This document shows, one piece after another, positions 7,936 to 18,015 of a stretch of 64,000 bases of DNA; position 1 is the stretch's first letter, and each line of letters opens with the position of its first letter. This DNA is from Pseudomonadota bacterium. Lineage in GTDB: Bacteria > Pseudomonadota > Gammaproteobacteria > Steroidobacterales > JBCBZW01. Position numbers and translations under genes: made by a program. The stretch covers positions 1-64,000 of the forward strand of contig JBCCWS010000013.1 in assembly GCA_039193195.1 (NCBI GenBank). Reading direction: 5' to 3'. The notes below the pieces were generated by a model. It worked only from the letters and a program-made list of their open reading frames with translations, did no database searches and was not told the DNA's origin.

Positions 7936-8990
7936 GGCGCCGGGATCTCGAAGCGAGCGATCGCCCCGTCGATGCCGCTCGGGGGTACCTCGAAGGGCTG
8001 AGCGTCCACCTCGATGCGCACACCGGGGTAGCGCCCCAAGGTCACGTTGATAGGGGGCACGCCGGTGCGGTCGTTGACCGTCCCCGGTTCTCGCAGACCG
8101 AGCATCAGGGTACGCCCCGTGGCATCGCGCACGCTTACCCAGCAGGATTCGTCGAATATGAAGCGCAACGCCACCTCCTCGCCCGCGCCGACCGGTGACG
8201 GACCGGCCGCGGCGATGGCCTGGGCCACGTCGACCCCGCCACTGTCAGCAGCCGGCTGGGTCTCGGACACGACCGCGGATGCGCCCGCCGGCGCCGCCTC
8301 GGCAGGCAACGCCGGCAACGTCGCGGGTGCGCGCTCGGTCAACGCAGCGAGCTCATCTTGCGCTGCCTGCTCCGTCGGCGAATCCAGGTTCTCAACGGTC
8401 GTCTCAATGGCCGTGGCTGCGCTCTCGAGCGCCTTGTCCAGAGATTGGTTGCGTGTCGTGGCCGGAGCAGCACTCGCCGGGAACGATCGCGGCGGCGCGG
8501 CCTCCGGCAGCGACGTAGATGGCGCTGCTGCAACGGGCTCGTTGCCCGAGGGCGGCGGGTGAAGCCACCACCAGACGAACCCTGCCCCGCCGGCCAGGGC
8601 GGCCACGACCACCGCGATCAGCAGGACGGGCATGCCGCTCGAGCGTTCGGCGACCGGCGCCACCTTCGGGTCTGGCACCGTTGGCGGCGGCGCGCTCGAA
8701 TTGCGCTCGTCCCAGCTGCGCAAGATCGCATCGGCGTCCATGTCGAGGGACTGGGCGTAACGACGTACGTGGCCCCGGGCAAAGACCGCTGCCCCGAACT
8801 CCTCGTAGCGATCGTCCTCGATCGCTTGCACGAGACGCAGCTCCAGGCACAAGTTGCGCGCAACATCTGCGGCGCTCTGCCCCCGAGCTTCGCGCGCGGC
8901 GCGCAGGGTGTGCCCTGGCCCCTCTTTGCCACTCGCGTCTTCTTTGTCAGCCGGGACAGCAGCGTCCTGCGGCGTCTCCGATTCGGCCAT
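7932..8990 (-). CDS. rodZ: Cell-shape protein RodZ
   Basis: RodZ links MreB filaments to the inner membrane and the cell-wall elongation machine. The 352-residue product shows the family layout. There is an N-terminal helix-turn-helix (about 28-95; LRAAREARGQSAADVARNL, RGHVRRYAQSLD), a Pro-rich linker and a transmembrane helix (about 119-141; MPVLLIAVVVAALAGGAGF). A low-complexity Ala-rich periplasmic stretch follows, then a C-terminal DUF4115 beta-domain (FIFDESCWVSVRDATGR, PINVTLGRYPGVRI). It overlaps hisS by 4 bp. ispG, often found between these two genes, is absent. Confidence 0.92.
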   Translation of the reverse strand: MAESETPQDAAVPADKEDASGKEGPGHTLRAAREARGQSAADVARNLCLELRLVQAIEDDRYEEFGAAVFARGHVRRYAQSLDMDADAILRSWDERNSSAPPPTVPDPKVAPVAERSSGMPVLLIAVVVAALAGGAGFVWWWLHPPPSGNEPVAAAPSTSLPEAAPPRSFPASAAPATTRNQSLDKALESAATAIETTVENLDSPTEQAAQDELAALTERAPATLPALPAEAAPAGASAVVSETQPAADSGGVDVAQAIAAAGPSPVGAGEEVALRFIFDESCWVSVRDATGRTLMLGLREPGTVNDRTGVPPINVTLGRYPGVRIEVDAQPFEVPPSGIDGAIARFEIPAP

Positions 8991-9055
8991 GCGTGTTCCG
9001 TACGTCTCGTCAGTGCATTGCCGGCGCCCCCTCGAGCGCAGCGCCGGTCGATTGG

Positions 9056-9835
9056 CTAGGTATTTTCCATCGTGTCCAATAGCTGGCGCGCTTCGACCGA
9101 GTCCGGGAACTCGCTCAGCAGCCGATCCGCGTAGCGCTGAGCACTGGACTTGTCGCCCAAGGAGCGCTCGATGCGCACGCCCAGCCAGAGCGCTTGGGCG
9201 TTCAAGCTATTGACCTCGGCGTAGCGCTGGAAGAAGGCGCGCGCCTGCAGGGAACGACCGCGCTGATCGCTAAGGCGCGCCATCTGCCACAAGGCGTCGC
9301 CGTAGCGCCCATTGGCGTCGAGGGCACGACGAAAGTAGGACTCGGCGCGCTCGAGCAGCCCAGCTCCCGCCAAGCACACGCCAGCGTTGGTGTAGGGCAC
9401 CTCAGGCGTTCGATACAAGGGATCCCGCGTGGCGGCCAGGAAGTAGCGCTCCGCCTGTTCGGCCATGGTCTGGCGGCACAGGTAGGCGCCGAACAAGTTG
9501 AGGGTCACCGAATCGTCCGGCTGGAGCTTCAACGACGTTCGATAGTGCCCCTCTGCACGCTCGGCTTCCCCGAGTCGATCGAAGAGCAAGCCCGCGTAGG
9601 TGTGCGCCAGAGGCAGCTCCGGGTCCTGCTCGAGGGCCTTCTCGATCTTCTCCTTGGCCAGCTCGAGGTTGCCTTGGCGCAGGTAGTTGGCGCCGAGCTG
9701 GACGTTGAAGGAAGCGGCCTCCGACGGCGACTCCTCTACCGGCGAGGGGTTGTCCGTGGTCGTGATGCATCCGGTGAGGGCGAACAGCGCGCTCGCCAAT
9801 AGCAGCACACAGCATGGCGCAGGCGAGCGAATCAT
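9056..9835 (-). CDS. pilW: Type IV pilus biogenesis/stability lipoprotein PilW (PilF)
   Basis: PilW/PilF is an outer-membrane TPR lipoprotein needed for multimerisation and localisation of the PilQ secretin. The 259-residue product has a lipobox (ALTGC) and about six TPR units starting with [25 protein letters not shown]. It lies between rlmN and rodZ, its usual place, and overlaps rlmN by 4 bp. Its presence means a type IV pilus-like system should exist in the genome; whether it serves the machine at 24.7-36.6 kb is open. Confidence 0.9.
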   Translation of the reverse strand: MIRSPAPCCVLLLASALFALTGCITTTDNPSPVEESPSEAASFNVQLGANYLRQGNLELAKEKIEKALEQDPELPLAHTYAGLLFDRLGEAERAEGHYRTSLKLQPDDSVTLNLFGAYLCRQTMAEQAERYFLAATRDPLYRTPEVPYTNAGVCLAGAGLLERAESYFRRALDANGRYGDALWQMARLSDQRGRSLQARAFFQRYAEVNSLNAQALWLGVRIERSLGDKSSAQRYADRLLSEFPDSVEARQLLDTMENT

Positions 9836-10938
9836 TGGCGATGCTCCACGCTAACGGGAATGCGCTTGGCGCCGAGGCGTGCCGTGATTCGGTCCTGCAC
9901 CTCACCGGCGAGCTGGCCGCAGGCCGCATCGATATCATCGCCGCGCGTACGGCGAATGGTCGCGGTGACCGACGCGTTGAGTAGGCTATTGCGGAATGCG
10001 GTCACTCGCGAGTCCGGCGATCGTTGGTATTGCGTTCCCGGAAAGGGATTGAACGGAATCAGATTCACCTTCGCGGGCTTGCCGCGCAATAGCCTAATGA
10101 GTGCGCGCGCGTGACTATCACTGTCATTGACACCGTCGAGCATGACGTACTCGAAGGTGATGTGACGCCCGGTCTGTTCAGAGGCGTAGTGCCAGCAAGC
10201 GTCGAGCAGCTCGGCGATCGGATAGGATCGATTGATCGGCACGATCTCATCGCGCAGGGCATCATCGGGCGCGTGCAGGGAGACCGCCAGGGCCACGTTG
10301 CAATCCTGACCGAGCTTGCGAATGTTGGGCACAATGCCTGAGGTGCTGAGCGTGAGGCGCCGACGGGAGATATCGAATCCCATAGGCTCCAGCATGATCT
10401 GCAGCGCTGGCAACACGTTGCGATAATTGGCAAGGGGCTCACCCATGCCCATCAGCACCACGTTCGTGACCGGGTGCTCGTCGTGGCGATAGTCAGCCAG
10501 CATCTCGCGGTTGGCGTACCAGACCTGGCCGACGATCTCGGCGGTGGTGAGATGGCGATTGAACCCCTGGGCTCCGGTGGCGCAGAAGGAACAGTCCAGG
10601 GCACAGCCGACTTGGCTCGAGATGCACAGGGTGCGCCGTGAGGACTCGGGAATGAAGACGGTTTCGATCGCCTGACCGCCGACGTCGAAGAGCCACTTGC
10701 GCGTGCCGTCGCGGGCCACGTGCTCGCTGCGCACGGGCGGCGCCTGCACCACGGCGCGTTCGCGTAGCTTAGCGCGGAGGGACTTGGAAAGGTCGGTCAT
10801 TGCATCGAAGTCCGCCACGCCGCGGCGGTAGATCCAACGCATCACCTGGCGCGCGTGAAAAGGCTTCTCGCTAAGCTCGCCGAACCAGGCCTCGAGCTCG
10901 CCACGCGGCAGCCCCAGCAGGTTCAGCCGCGCCTCCAT
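9832..10938 (-). CDS. rlmN: Dual-specificity 23S rRNA/tRNA adenine-C2 methyltransferase RlmN
   Basis: This radical SAM enzyme methylates C2 of A2503 in 23S rRNA and of A37 in some tRNAs. The 368-residue protein carries the CxxxCxxC cluster motif (CALDCSFC), the GMGEPLANY motif, and the C-terminal catalytic cysteine in [11 protein letters not shown]. The ATG at 10938 gives [19 protein letters not shown], typical of the family. It is the first gene of the rlmN-pilW-rodZ-hisS run, 41 bp downstream of ndk. Confidence 0.97.
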   Translation of the reverse strand: MEARLNLLGLPRGELEAWFGELSEKPFHARQVMRWIYRRGVADFDAMTDLSKSLRAKLRERAVVQAPPVRSEHVARDGTRKWLFDVGGQAIETVFIPESSRRTLCISSQVGCALDCSFCATGAQGFNRHLTTAEIVGQVWYANREMLADYRHDEHPVTNVVLMGMGEPLANYRNVLPALQIMLEPMGFDISRRRLTLSTSGIVPNIRKLGQDCNVALAVSLHAPDDALRDEIVPINRSYPIAELLDACWHYASEQTGRHITFEYVMLDGVNDSDSHARALIRLLRGKPAKVNLIPFNPFPGTQYQRSPDSRVTAFRNSLLNASVTATIRRTRGDDIDAACGQLAGEVQDRITARLGAKRIPVSVEHRQ

Positions 10939-10979
10939 CGTGCTCGCCGTCAGACCGACTTAGGAACGCCGCTCGCGCC

Positions 10980-11405
10980 TTAGCGCGGGCAGAGTTCGCC
11001 GTCCTGGAAGAAGTAGTCGATCTCCTGGGCAGCCGTACCGGCCGCGTCGGAGCCGTGCACCACATTGACGCCCTTGCTCTCGGCAAAGTCGGCACGGATG
11101 GTGCCGGGATCGGCCTCGGCGGGATCAGTAGCGCCCATGATCTCGCGGTGGCGCGAGACCGCGTTCTCCCCTTCTAGCACGGACACGACCACGGGGCCGG
11201 ACATCATGTACTCCACGAGCTCCCCGAAGAAGGGCCGCTCCTTGTGTACGGCGTAGAAACCCTCAGCCTGCGCGCGCGTTAGCTGCATCATACGGGCGGC
11301 GATAATGGTCAGGCCTGCGTCTTCGAAGCGCGTGTAGACCTTGCCGATAAGGTTCTTGGCCACACCGTCGGGCTTGATGATGGAAAGCGTCCGTTCGACT
11401 GCCAT
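10980..11405 (-). CDS. ndk: Nucleoside diphosphate kinase
   Basis: Ndk transfers the gamma-phosphate of ATP to other nucleoside diphosphates through a phosphohistidine. The 141-residue protein begins [21 protein letters not shown] and contains the active-site histidine in [16 protein letters not shown]. Length is standard. AAGGAG sits six bases before the ATG. ndk next to rlmN is a conserved arrangement. Confidence 0.97.
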   Translation of the reverse strand: MAVERTLSIIKPDGVAKNLIGKVYTRFEDAGLTIIAARMMQLTRAQAEGFYAVHKERPFFGELVEYMMSGPVVVSVLEGENAVSRHREIMGATDPAEADPGTIRADFAESKGVNVVHGSDAAGTAAQEIDYFFQDGELCPR

Positions 11406-11549
11406 GGGGGTCTCCTTTACACCGAGCCCCTCAGGCAGGAGGCACTCGGATAAGTCACAAGATTACGGGTTGGTGAGGTGCCCGCCTAAGGGCGCGGGCC
11501 GGTCGGCGGCGCGGAGTCTACCGCGCGCTCGGCAGGTGAGCCAGCACGC

Positions 11550-11876
11550 TCAGGCGAAGCCGACGCTCTCGCCGCAGCCGCACTCACTGGTCACGTTCGG
11601 GTTACGGAACGTGAACATCTCATTCAAGCCCTGCTTGATGAAATCCACCTCCGTGCCGTCGAGAAACTCGAGGCTGTCGCGATCCACCACTACGCGCACG
11701 TCCTCGTCGTGGTCGAAGACCACGTCGTTCTGGTCGGCTGCGTCAGCGTACTCGAGCACGTAGGCATAGCCGGTGCAGCCGCTCTTGCGCACCCCGAGGC
11801 GGATGCCGAAGCGCCCCTCGCGGCTGACGTGAGCGCGAACCCGATCCGCAGCGGAGGGGGATAGGGTAATTGCCAT
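11550..11876 (-). CDS. iscA: Iron-sulfur cluster assembly protein IscA
   Basis: IscA is an A-type carrier that matures and delivers iron-sulfur clusters. The three conserved cysteines are present: [10 protein letters not shown] and the C-terminal CGCGES. The start [13 protein letters not shown] is chosen for its AGGAG and for family agreement, giving 108 residues; the frame extends 14 codons upstream. It lies 82 bp downstream of the iscU-like gene, and all run on the minus strand behind trmJ and iscS. Confidence 0.93.
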   Translation of the reverse strand: MAITLSPSAADRVRAHVSREGRFGIRLGVRKSGCTGYAYVLEYADAADQNDVVFDHDEDVRVVVDRDSLEFLDGTEVDFIKQGLNEMFTFRNPNVTSECGCGESVGFA

Positions 11877-11958
11877 CGCGTTCTGCTCCTGGTCTCGGAT
11901 AGAAAAAGTTGACCCCATAGGGTATCACCCAGGACCGGGTAGCGTCGCGATCCGGTGC

Positions 11959-12330
11959 CTAGGCCGGAATTCGGCCCGCGAGGGCATTCTCCAGCGCATC
12001 CTCGAGCATGAGCACGCGGCCGAGCTTCTCCGCCGGGAGGTTCAGAGACTCGGCGATCCGCGCGGCGTCCACCTTCGCCGAGGTAACGGACTGTCCGACC
12101 AGCAGCTCCACCACGCTGGCCGCAGCCGCCATGGTATGGGGACACCCAAGCACCTGATATCGCGCCTCCTGGATCGTGCCTTCAAGCACGCGCAGCCAGA
12201 GCACGACCTCGGCGCCATGCTGTGCTCCTCCGGCGCGCCCACTGCAAACACCTTCACCTTGTAGGCGCCCGGCCCCTGGGTTGCGCTGGAACAGCTCGCG
12301 AACGCGTGGACCGTAGGGATCGGCGTCCAT
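11959..12330 (-). CDS. IscU/NifU-like scaffold protein, atypical
   Basis: The 123-residue protein resembles the NifU N-terminal/IscU scaffold on which clusters are built. The conserved core (ARYQVLGCPHTMAAAASVVELLVGQ) aligns with the IscU block around its second cysteine. However, the region of the first cysteine reads GVCSGRAGGAQHG rather than the usual ACGD, and the position of the third cysteine holds Val (LGRVLMLEDAL), so only two cysteines remain. The ATG overlaps the iscS stop (TGATG). It is probably a diverged scaffold or a regulator of IscS; the function is inferred from context. Confidence 0.75.
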   Translation of the reverse strand: MDADPYGPRVRELFQRNPGAGRLQGEGVCSGRAGGAQHGAEVVLWLRVLEGTIQEARYQVLGCPHTMAAAASVVELLVGQSVTSAKVDAARIAESLNLPAEKLGRVLMLEDALENALAGRIPA

Positions 12331-13514
12331 CAACCCTCGCCCACGACCGCTGGCGACAGGCCGCGCAGACGCGTGACCTGGGCATGAATGTGCTCGGCTG
12401 CGAACCTCACTTCCTCGCCCGTGGTGGGACGACCCATGGTGATTCGAAGGGTGCTTGCCGCCAGGAAGTCATCGCGCCCAAGCGCCCGCAACACGTAGGA
12501 CGGCTCACCGGTGAGCGCGCTGCAGGCTGCCCCCCGAGACAGGGCGAGGGACTCCAAGGCCAACAGCAAGCTCTCCCCTTCCACACCCTCGATGCTAACG
12601 GAGAGGTGGCCACCCACGCGCTGCGTCGGATGGCCGTTCAGGTGCACGCCCCCGAGCAGATGCAAGCGCTGCCAGAGCTCATCGCGCAGCTGTGCGAGGC
12701 GGGTCTGCTCAGATTCGCGCTCCTCACATGCCAAAGTGAGGGCAGTCGCCAGACCAACGATCTGGTGCGTGGCCAGGGTGCCGCCGCGGACCCGCCCCTC
12801 CTGACCACCGCCGAACACGAGGGGCTGCAGCAACACGCGCGTCGGTCGCTTGCGCACGTAGAGGGCGCCGGCGCCCTTGGGGCCGTACAGCTTGTGCGCC
12901 GAGAGCGACAGCAGATCCACCGGTAGCTGACGCAGATCGATCGGCAACTTGCCAGCGCTCTGGGCCGCATCGACGTGCAACGGCACGCCACGCTCGGCAC
13001 ACGCGGCGGCCAGGCGAGGCAGATCGATCACGGTGCCTATCTCGCCGTTCACGTGGGTGAGCGACACCAGGCAGGTCTCCTCGCGTAAGGCATCGAGCAG
13101 CCGCTGCGGGGGCAGCAGACCATCGCTATCCGGTGCCAGCCGCGTCACCCTAACTCCCTCGCGTTCCAGCTGCGCACATATGGCGAGGGTGGCCTGATGC
13201 TCGATCAGGGTAGTGACCACGTGCGCCTGGCCCCGTGCGAGGCCAGCGCGGGCGACGCCGGCGATGGCCGTGTTGACCGCCTCCGTGGCACCGGAGGTGA
13301 ATACGATCTCGTCGGCGTCGGCACCTACGCAGACGGCCACCTGCTGGCGTGCTTGTTCGATCGTCTGCCGGGCGCGGCGGCCAAGCATATGCCCGCTCGC
13401 CGCGTTCGCCCAGCTCTGCTCCAACGCCGCCGCCATTGCGCGGGCGACGCGCGGGTCCACCGGGGTGGTCGCCGCATAGTCGAGGTATATCGGGTGTGCG
13501 GGGTCAGCGATCAC
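12330..13514 (-). CDS. iscS: Cysteine desulfurase (IscS/NifS family)
   Basis: This PLP enzyme removes sulfur from cysteine for iron-sulfur cluster and thio-nucleoside synthesis. Key elements are YLDYAATTPVDPRVA at the N-terminus, the PLP lysine in SLSAHKLYGPKGAG, and the catalytic cysteine loop LSRGAACSALTGEPSYVLRALG. The GTG at 13514 is preferred (394 residues), with an 11-bp overlap with trmJ; the frame is open 51 bp further upstream. With the next two genes it forms a reduced isc operon without iscR, hscA, hscB or fdx. Confidence 0.92.
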   Translation of the reverse strand: MIADPAHPIYLDYAATTPVDPRVARAMAAALEQSWANAASGHMLGRRARQTIEQARQQVAVCVGADADEIVFTSGATEAVNTAIAGVARAGLARGQAHVVTTLIEHQATLAICAQLEREGVRVTRLAPDSDGLLPPQRLLDALREETCLVSLTHVNGEIGTVIDLPRLAAACAERGVPLHVDAAQSAGKLPIDLRQLPVDLLSLSAHKLYGPKGAGALYVRKRPTRVLLQPLVFGGGQEGRVRGGTLATHQIVGLATALTLACEERESEQTRLAQLRDELWQRLHLLGGVHLNGHPTQRVGGHLSVSIEGVEGESLLLALESLALSRGAACSALTGEPSYVLRALGRDDFLAASTLRITMGRPTTGEEVRFAAEHIHAQVTRLRGLSPAVVGEG

Positions 13515-14292
13515 GTGAGTCGTCTTCCCCTGCAGACCGGCCGCCAGCGGCGGCCAATGCCGCATCGTGGGCGGAGAGGATACCGCGCAAGATCTGCACT
13601 TCGTTATCGTCCAGCCCCACGCGATTGTAGAGCCGACGCAGGCGACGCATGAGGTGGCGGGGGTTGTCGGGGTTCAAAAACCCCGTGGCCGTGAGCGTGC
13701 GCTGGTAGTGCTCGTAGAGCGCTTCTACCTGGGCAGATGTCGCGAACGGCGCTTCGACCCGCCCATCGTCCCCTGCCCCGTAACCCGCAGTCGCCGCCAT
13801 CCGCAGCTCATGGGTCACCACCTGCACGGCCATCGCAAGGTTCAGGGAGCTGTACTCAGGATTCGCACTGATGTGCAGCAATCGATGGCAACAATCCAGT
13901 TCGGCGTTGCTAAGGCCAGAGCGCTCGTTGCCGAAGACGACGCTCACCTGCGCCTCTTTGCTGAGGATCTCCCGGGCCGCCTCGCGCGCGTTTTGCTCCG
14001 GCCATTGGAGGCTTCGACGGCGAGCACTCGCGCCGTACACGAGCGCGGCGTCGGCGATCGCCTCTTCGAGCGTATCGAAGACCTCTGCCCGCGCCAGCAG
14101 ATCGTCGGCACCCGAGGCCCGCGCGGTGGCATCCGCGTGGGGAAACTGCCGTGGCCGCACCAAGCGCAGGCAGTGGATACCCATGTTCTTGCTCGCCCGA
14201 GCGACCGCACCGATGTTGCCCGGGTGGGAGGTATCGACCAGCACCACGGCCACCCGCGTCAGGCGCTCACGCACCGGATCAGTCTGAGCCAT
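13504..14292 (-). CDS. trmJ: tRNA (cytidine/uridine-2'-O-)-methyltransferase TrmJ
   Basis: TrmJ is a SPOUT (knotted) methyltransferase that 2'-O-methylates position 32 of tRNAs. The 262-residue product has motif 1 (DTSHPGNIGAVARASKNMG), motif 2 (VVFGNERSGLSNAEL) and motif 3 (NPEYSSLNLAMAVQVVTHEL). It heads the trmJ-iscS-iscU-iscA run; in E. coli trmJ lies just upstream of isc as well. It is divergent from suhB with only 46 bp between the two starts. Confidence 0.95.
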   Translation of the reverse strand: MAQTDPVRERLTRVAVVLVDTSHPGNIGAVARASKNMGIHCLRLVRPRQFPHADATARASGADDLLARAEVFDTLEEAIADAALVYGASARRRSLQWPEQNAREAAREILSKEAQVSVVFGNERSGLSNAELDCCHRLLHISANPEYSSLNLAMAVQVVTHELRMAATAGYGAGDDGRVEAPFATSAQVEALYEHYQRTLTATGFLNPDNPRHLMRRLRRLYNRVGLDDNEVQILRGILSAHDAALAAAGGRSAGEDDSRDR

Positions 14293-14338
14293 CTGCTATC
14301 CTTGCCCCCGCTTCTTTCAAGGTGAGCCCTCCTCCGCC

Positions 14339-15157
14339 ATGCACGCGCATCTCAACATCGCCATTCGCGCCGCCCGCCGGGCGGGTGAAATTATCATGCG
14401 CGCTTTGCCGCGCTTGCACGAGCTCACCATTCACGAGAAGCAACCTAACGATTTCGTAAGTGAAGTAGATCGCCTGGCCGAACAGGAGATCATCGACACG
14501 ATCCGCGCGAGCTACCCCGATCACAGCTTTCTCGGCGAAGAGAGCGGTCGCATCGGCGAAGAACGTGGCGAAGAGAACGTGTGGATCATTGATCCGCTCG
14601 ACGGCACCACCAACTTCCTCCACGGGTTCCCCGTGTTCGCCGTGTCCATCGCCCTCCAGCAGCGCGGCGCGCTCCAGCACGGCGTGGTCTACGATCCCTC
14701 GCGCCAGGAGCTGTTCACCGCTTCGCGCGGGGAAGGTGCGCAGCTCGACGGCCGACGCATTCGCGTGGGGCGACGTACCAACCTCAACGGAGCCCTAGTC
14801 GGCACGGGCTTCCCCTACGCGCAGAACCTAGAATACATGGACACCTACCTCGCCATGTTTCGCGCCATCTCGGAGAAGACCGCGGGCCTGCGACGCCCCG
14901 GCGCGGCCGCCTTGGATCTTGCCTACCTGGCAGCCGGTCGCTACGACGGCTTTTTCGAAATGGGCCTGCATCCCTGGGACATGGCCGCTGGCGCCCTGCT
15001 CGTGCGCGAGGCGGGCGGCTTGGTCGGCACCTTCGCCGGCGACGAGCGCTATCTCGAGACCGGCAACATCGTGGCGGGCTCACCCAAGGTCTTCGCGGAG
15101 ATGCTCAAGACCTTCGCGCCGCACTTGCCGCCCACCCTGCGCCGCCCCGCGGGCTGA
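14339..15157 (+). CDS. suhB: Inositol-1-monophosphatase SuhB
   Basis: SuhB is a magnesium-dependent inositol monophosphatase that also associates with ribosomal RNA antitermination complexes in E. coli. The 272-residue protein shows the metal site motifs GEESG, WIIDPLDGTTNFLHGFP and WDMAAGALLVREAGG. It is transcribed away from trmJ, as in E. coli. The stop lies 21 bp from the convergent secF stop, with no obvious terminator between them. Confidence 0.95.
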   Translation: MHAHLNIAIRAARRAGEIIMRALPRLHELTIHEKQPNDFVSEVDRLAEQEIIDTIRASYPDHSFLGEESGRIGEERGEENVWIIDPLDGTTNFLHGFPVFAVSIALQQRGALQHGVVYDPSRQELFTASRGEGAQLDGRRIRVGRRTNLNGALVGTGFPYAQNLEYMDTYLAMFRAISEKTAGLRRPGAAALDLAYLAAGRYDGFFEMGLHPWDMAAGALLVREAGGLVGTFAGDERYLETGNIVAGSPKVFAEMLKTFAPHLPPTLRRPAG

Positions 15158-15178
15158 GCGGACCCGGCGACCAGCGCC

Positions 15179-16117
15179 CTAGGGGATCGCTTCGAGTTCC
15201 GGATCCGTCTCATCCTTCGGCGGCAGCAAATCCACCGCCGTGACGTTGAGTGCGAGCGCTGCAGAGCTCGCCACGTAGATCGATGAGTAGGTTCCCAGCA
15301 CGACACCCACGATCAAGGCCAGGGCGAACTCGTCGATCGCCGAGCCGCCGAGAAAATACAGGGCCAGCACCACGAGCAGGGTCGTGCCACTGGTCATCAA
15401 GGTGCGCGATAGCGTCTGGTTGAGCGAGAGGTTCATCACGTCCACCGACGTGCGCTTGCGCAGGGCGCGGAAGTTCTCGCGGATACGATCAAACACCACG
15501 ATCGTGTCGTTCAATGAGTAGCCTATCACCGCCAGCAAGGCCGCCAGCACCGGCAGATCGAAGGGCACCTGAAAGGCGGCGAAGAAGCCAACGGTAATCA
15601 CCACGTCGTGCACGAGGGCTACCACGGCCCCCAAGGCGAACTTCCACTGGAAGCGCAAGGTGACGTAGGCGAGGATCAGCAGCAAGGCAAAGAGCATCGC
15701 TAGGCCGCCGTCCTCACGCAGCTCCTCACCGACACGCGGACCGATAAACTCCGTTCGCTGAATCTGGACGCCAGGGTCCGCGCTGCGCAATGCCTCACGC
15801 ACGGCCTCCCCGACGCTCGCGCCGTCTTGGTCTGGATCTGGCTGTACGCGCACTAGCACGTCGCTCTGCTCGCCGAAGTACTGCACGACCGAATCGTCGA
15901 TACCGCCGTTGGCCAGTGCGTCACGCACGGTGGAGAGCTCAATGGGCTCGGGGTACTTTGCCTCCACCAGCACGCCGCCGGTGAAGTCGATACCAAAGTT
16001 GATGCCGCGCATTACGACCAAGACGATGGTCGTCACGATCAACAGCGCGGAGACCCCTACCGCTATGTGGCGCGCGCCGAGGAAGTCGATAGTGGTGGTC
16101 TTCTTGAACATTTCCAT
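15179..16117 (-). CDS. secF: Protein translocase subunit SecF
   Basis: SecF and SecD form a proton-driven membrane complex that helps pull proteins through SecYEG. The 312-residue protein has the six-helix RND-like layout: helix 1 near residue 20, a periplasmic domain opening with GINFGIDFTGGVLVE, and a helix cluster containing ALLAVIGYSLNDTIVVFDRIREN. AGGGGA precedes the ATG at 16117. It lies 11 bp downstream of secD. Confidence 0.96.
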   Translation of the reverse strand: MEMFKKTTTIDFLGARHIAVGVSALLIVTTIVLVVMRGINFGIDFTGGVLVEAKYPEPIELSTVRDALANGGIDDSVVQYFGEQSDVLVRVQPDPDQDGASVGEAVREALRSADPGVQIQRTEFIGPRVGEELREDGGLAMLFALLLILAYVTLRFQWKFALGAVVALVHDVVITVGFFAAFQVPFDLPVLAALLAVIGYSLNDTIVVFDRIRENFRALRKRTSVDVMNLSLNQTLSRTLMTSGTTLLVVLALYFLGGSAIDEFALALIVGVVLGTYSSIYVASSAALALNVTAVDLLPPKDETDPELEAIP

Positions 16118-16128
16118 GGTGCTTCCCC

Positions 16129-18015
16129 TTAGATCGCCAGCGCGTCGACTTGGCGACGCCCGTACCAGGCGTTCACCAGCACCCGAGTACCAATGATGGC
16201 AGTGAACATGGACGTACCGATACCGATGAAGAGGGTTACGGCGAAGCCGCGCACGGGCCCGGTGCCGAACACGGCCAGAATGAGCGCCGCGATCGCCGTC
16301 GTGATGTTAGCGTCGGCAATCGTGCTGAGAGCCTTCTCGTATCCAGCCGTAATGCTCGCCTGGGGTGAGTTCCCTGAGCGTATCTCCTCGCGTATTCGCT
16401 CGAAGATCAGCACGTTAGCATCCACGGACATACCCACGGTGAGCACGATGCCCGCGATACCGGGCAGACTCAGCGCTGCCGGCAACACGGAGAGCAGGGC
16501 CACGATGAGCACTAGGTTAGCGAACAGGGCAACGTTCGCGAACAGGCCGAACATGCGGTAGTACAGCGCCATGAAGATGACCACGGCGACGAAGCCGATG
16601 AGAATGGCCATCTGCCCGCGGGCGATGTTCTGCTCACCGAGACTCGGGCCGATCGTGCGCTCCTCAACCTTGAAGATTGGCGCGGCCAGGGAGCCGGCGT
16701 TCAGCAGCGTGGCCAGCGTCGAGGCCTCCGTGGGATTCAGGCCGGTGATCTCGAAGCGGTTCGAGAACACGCCCTGGATCGTTGCGATACTAATCACCTC
16801 ACGATTCTCTTCGGTGACCATATCGATCGTTCCGTCGTCCTGCTCTACCTCCTTGCGCTCGCTCTCGATGTACACCACGGACATGGGCTTACCCACATTC
16901 TCCGTGGTGGCGCGCAGCATGCGGTTGCCGCCGCGCTGATCGAGGTTGACGCTCACCGCCGGACCGCCGCCGCTGGAGCTCACGGTGGAGGTGGCGCTGG
17001 TGAGGTTGTCGCCGCTTGCGATCACCTCGCGCTTGAGCAGCACGGGGAAGCCGTCGCGGTGGTAGTAGAGGCGGCTGGAGAACGGCACGCGCTCCCCTCT
17101 GGCCGCTGCGTTGGCATCGCCTTCCGTATCGTTCAGGCGGAATTCTACGGTGGCCGTGGCGCCGATGATCCGCTCTGCCGCCGCCGGATCTTGCACGCCC
17201 GGCAACTCCACCACGATGCGGTTCAGACCTTGCTGTTGAATCAGGGGCTCAGCCGCCCCGAGACTGTCCACGCGCCGGCGCAAGGTAGTGAGGTTCTGAT
17301 CGATCGAGCGCGCCTGCAGCGCCGCGAGCGCCGCCTCGTTCATAGTGGCGCTGACAAACGCGCCACCGTCCGGCGAGTTGCCGATGAGGTAGTCGAACTC
17401 AGTACTGATCTGGCGCATCTCGCGTTCGGCTTCCACTGCCGTCTCCCGATCGCGAAACTTGTAGATGATCGTGTTGGTTTCCTCGATCACCTCGTAGCCC
17501 TGGCTGCGAATTCCCTGGCGACCGTTGGCCTCGCGCAGGACCTGGCGGAAGGTCCCTTCCGATTGCTCTATAAACTTCTCGAGCGCCACCTCCAGATCGA
17601 CCTCGAACAGGAAGTGCACGCCACCGCGCAGGTCGAGCCCTAGAGCCATGGGTCGCAGACCTAAGGCGCGCATAAAGTCCGGCATACGTGGCATGGTCGT
17701 CAGCGCGGTGATGTAGCCGTCACGGTAACGGTCGCGCAGGGGATCGAGGGCATCTCCCTGGGCCGCCGTGTCCTCAAAGGTGACCATGACGGTTTTGCTG
17801 TCAACGAGACGGGCCTGGTCGTAGGGCAGTCCCTCGCCCTGGAGGAAATCCTCCACGTCGGCCACCACGGCTTCGGGCGGCGCAGACCCGTCGGCGGGCG
17901 TCAGCTGGATCGCCGGATCTTCACCGAAGAGGTTCGGCAGCGCGAAGAGGATGCCAAGGACCATCACTCCTACGACCAAGCCGAGGAGCCAACTCGGCGT
18001 GTGGTTCTGTCTCAT
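16129..18015 (-). CDS. secD: Protein translocase subunit SecD
   Basis: SecD is the larger partner of SecF. The 628-residue protein contains LGLDLRGGVHFLFEVD (D1), the P1 periplasmic head, and the membrane block ending in GIAGIVLTVGMSVDANVLIFERIREE. It has the N-terminal helix and normal length. Its start overlaps the yajC stop by 4 bp. Confidence 0.97.
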   Translation of the reverse strand: MRQNHTPSWLLGLVVGVMVLGILFALPNLFGEDPAIQLTPADGSAPPEAVVADVEDFLQGEGLPYDQARLVDSKTVMVTFEDTAAQGDALDPLRDRYRDGYITALTTMPRMPDFMRALGLRPMALGLDLRGGVHFLFEVDLEVALEKFIEQSEGTFRQVLREANGRQGIRSQGYEVIEETNTIIYKFRDRETAVEAEREMRQISTEFDYLIGNSPDGGAFVSATMNEAALAALQARSIDQNLTTLRRRVDSLGAAEPLIQQQGLNRIVVELPGVQDPAAAERIIGATATVEFRLNDTEGDANAAARGERVPFSSRLYYHRDGFPVLLKREVIASGDNLTSATSTVSSSGGGPAVSVNLDQRGGNRMLRATTENVGKPMSVVYIESERKEVEQDDGTIDMVTEENREVISIATIQGVFSNRFEITGLNPTEASTLATLLNAGSLAAPIFKVEERTIGPSLGEQNIARGQMAILIGFVAVVIFMALYYRMFGLFANVALFANLVLIVALLSVLPAALSLPGIAGIVLTVGMSVDANVLIFERIREEIRSGNSPQASITAGYEKALSTIADANITTAIAALILAVFGTGPVRGFAVTLFIGIGTSMFTAIIGTRVLVNAWYGRRQVDALAI

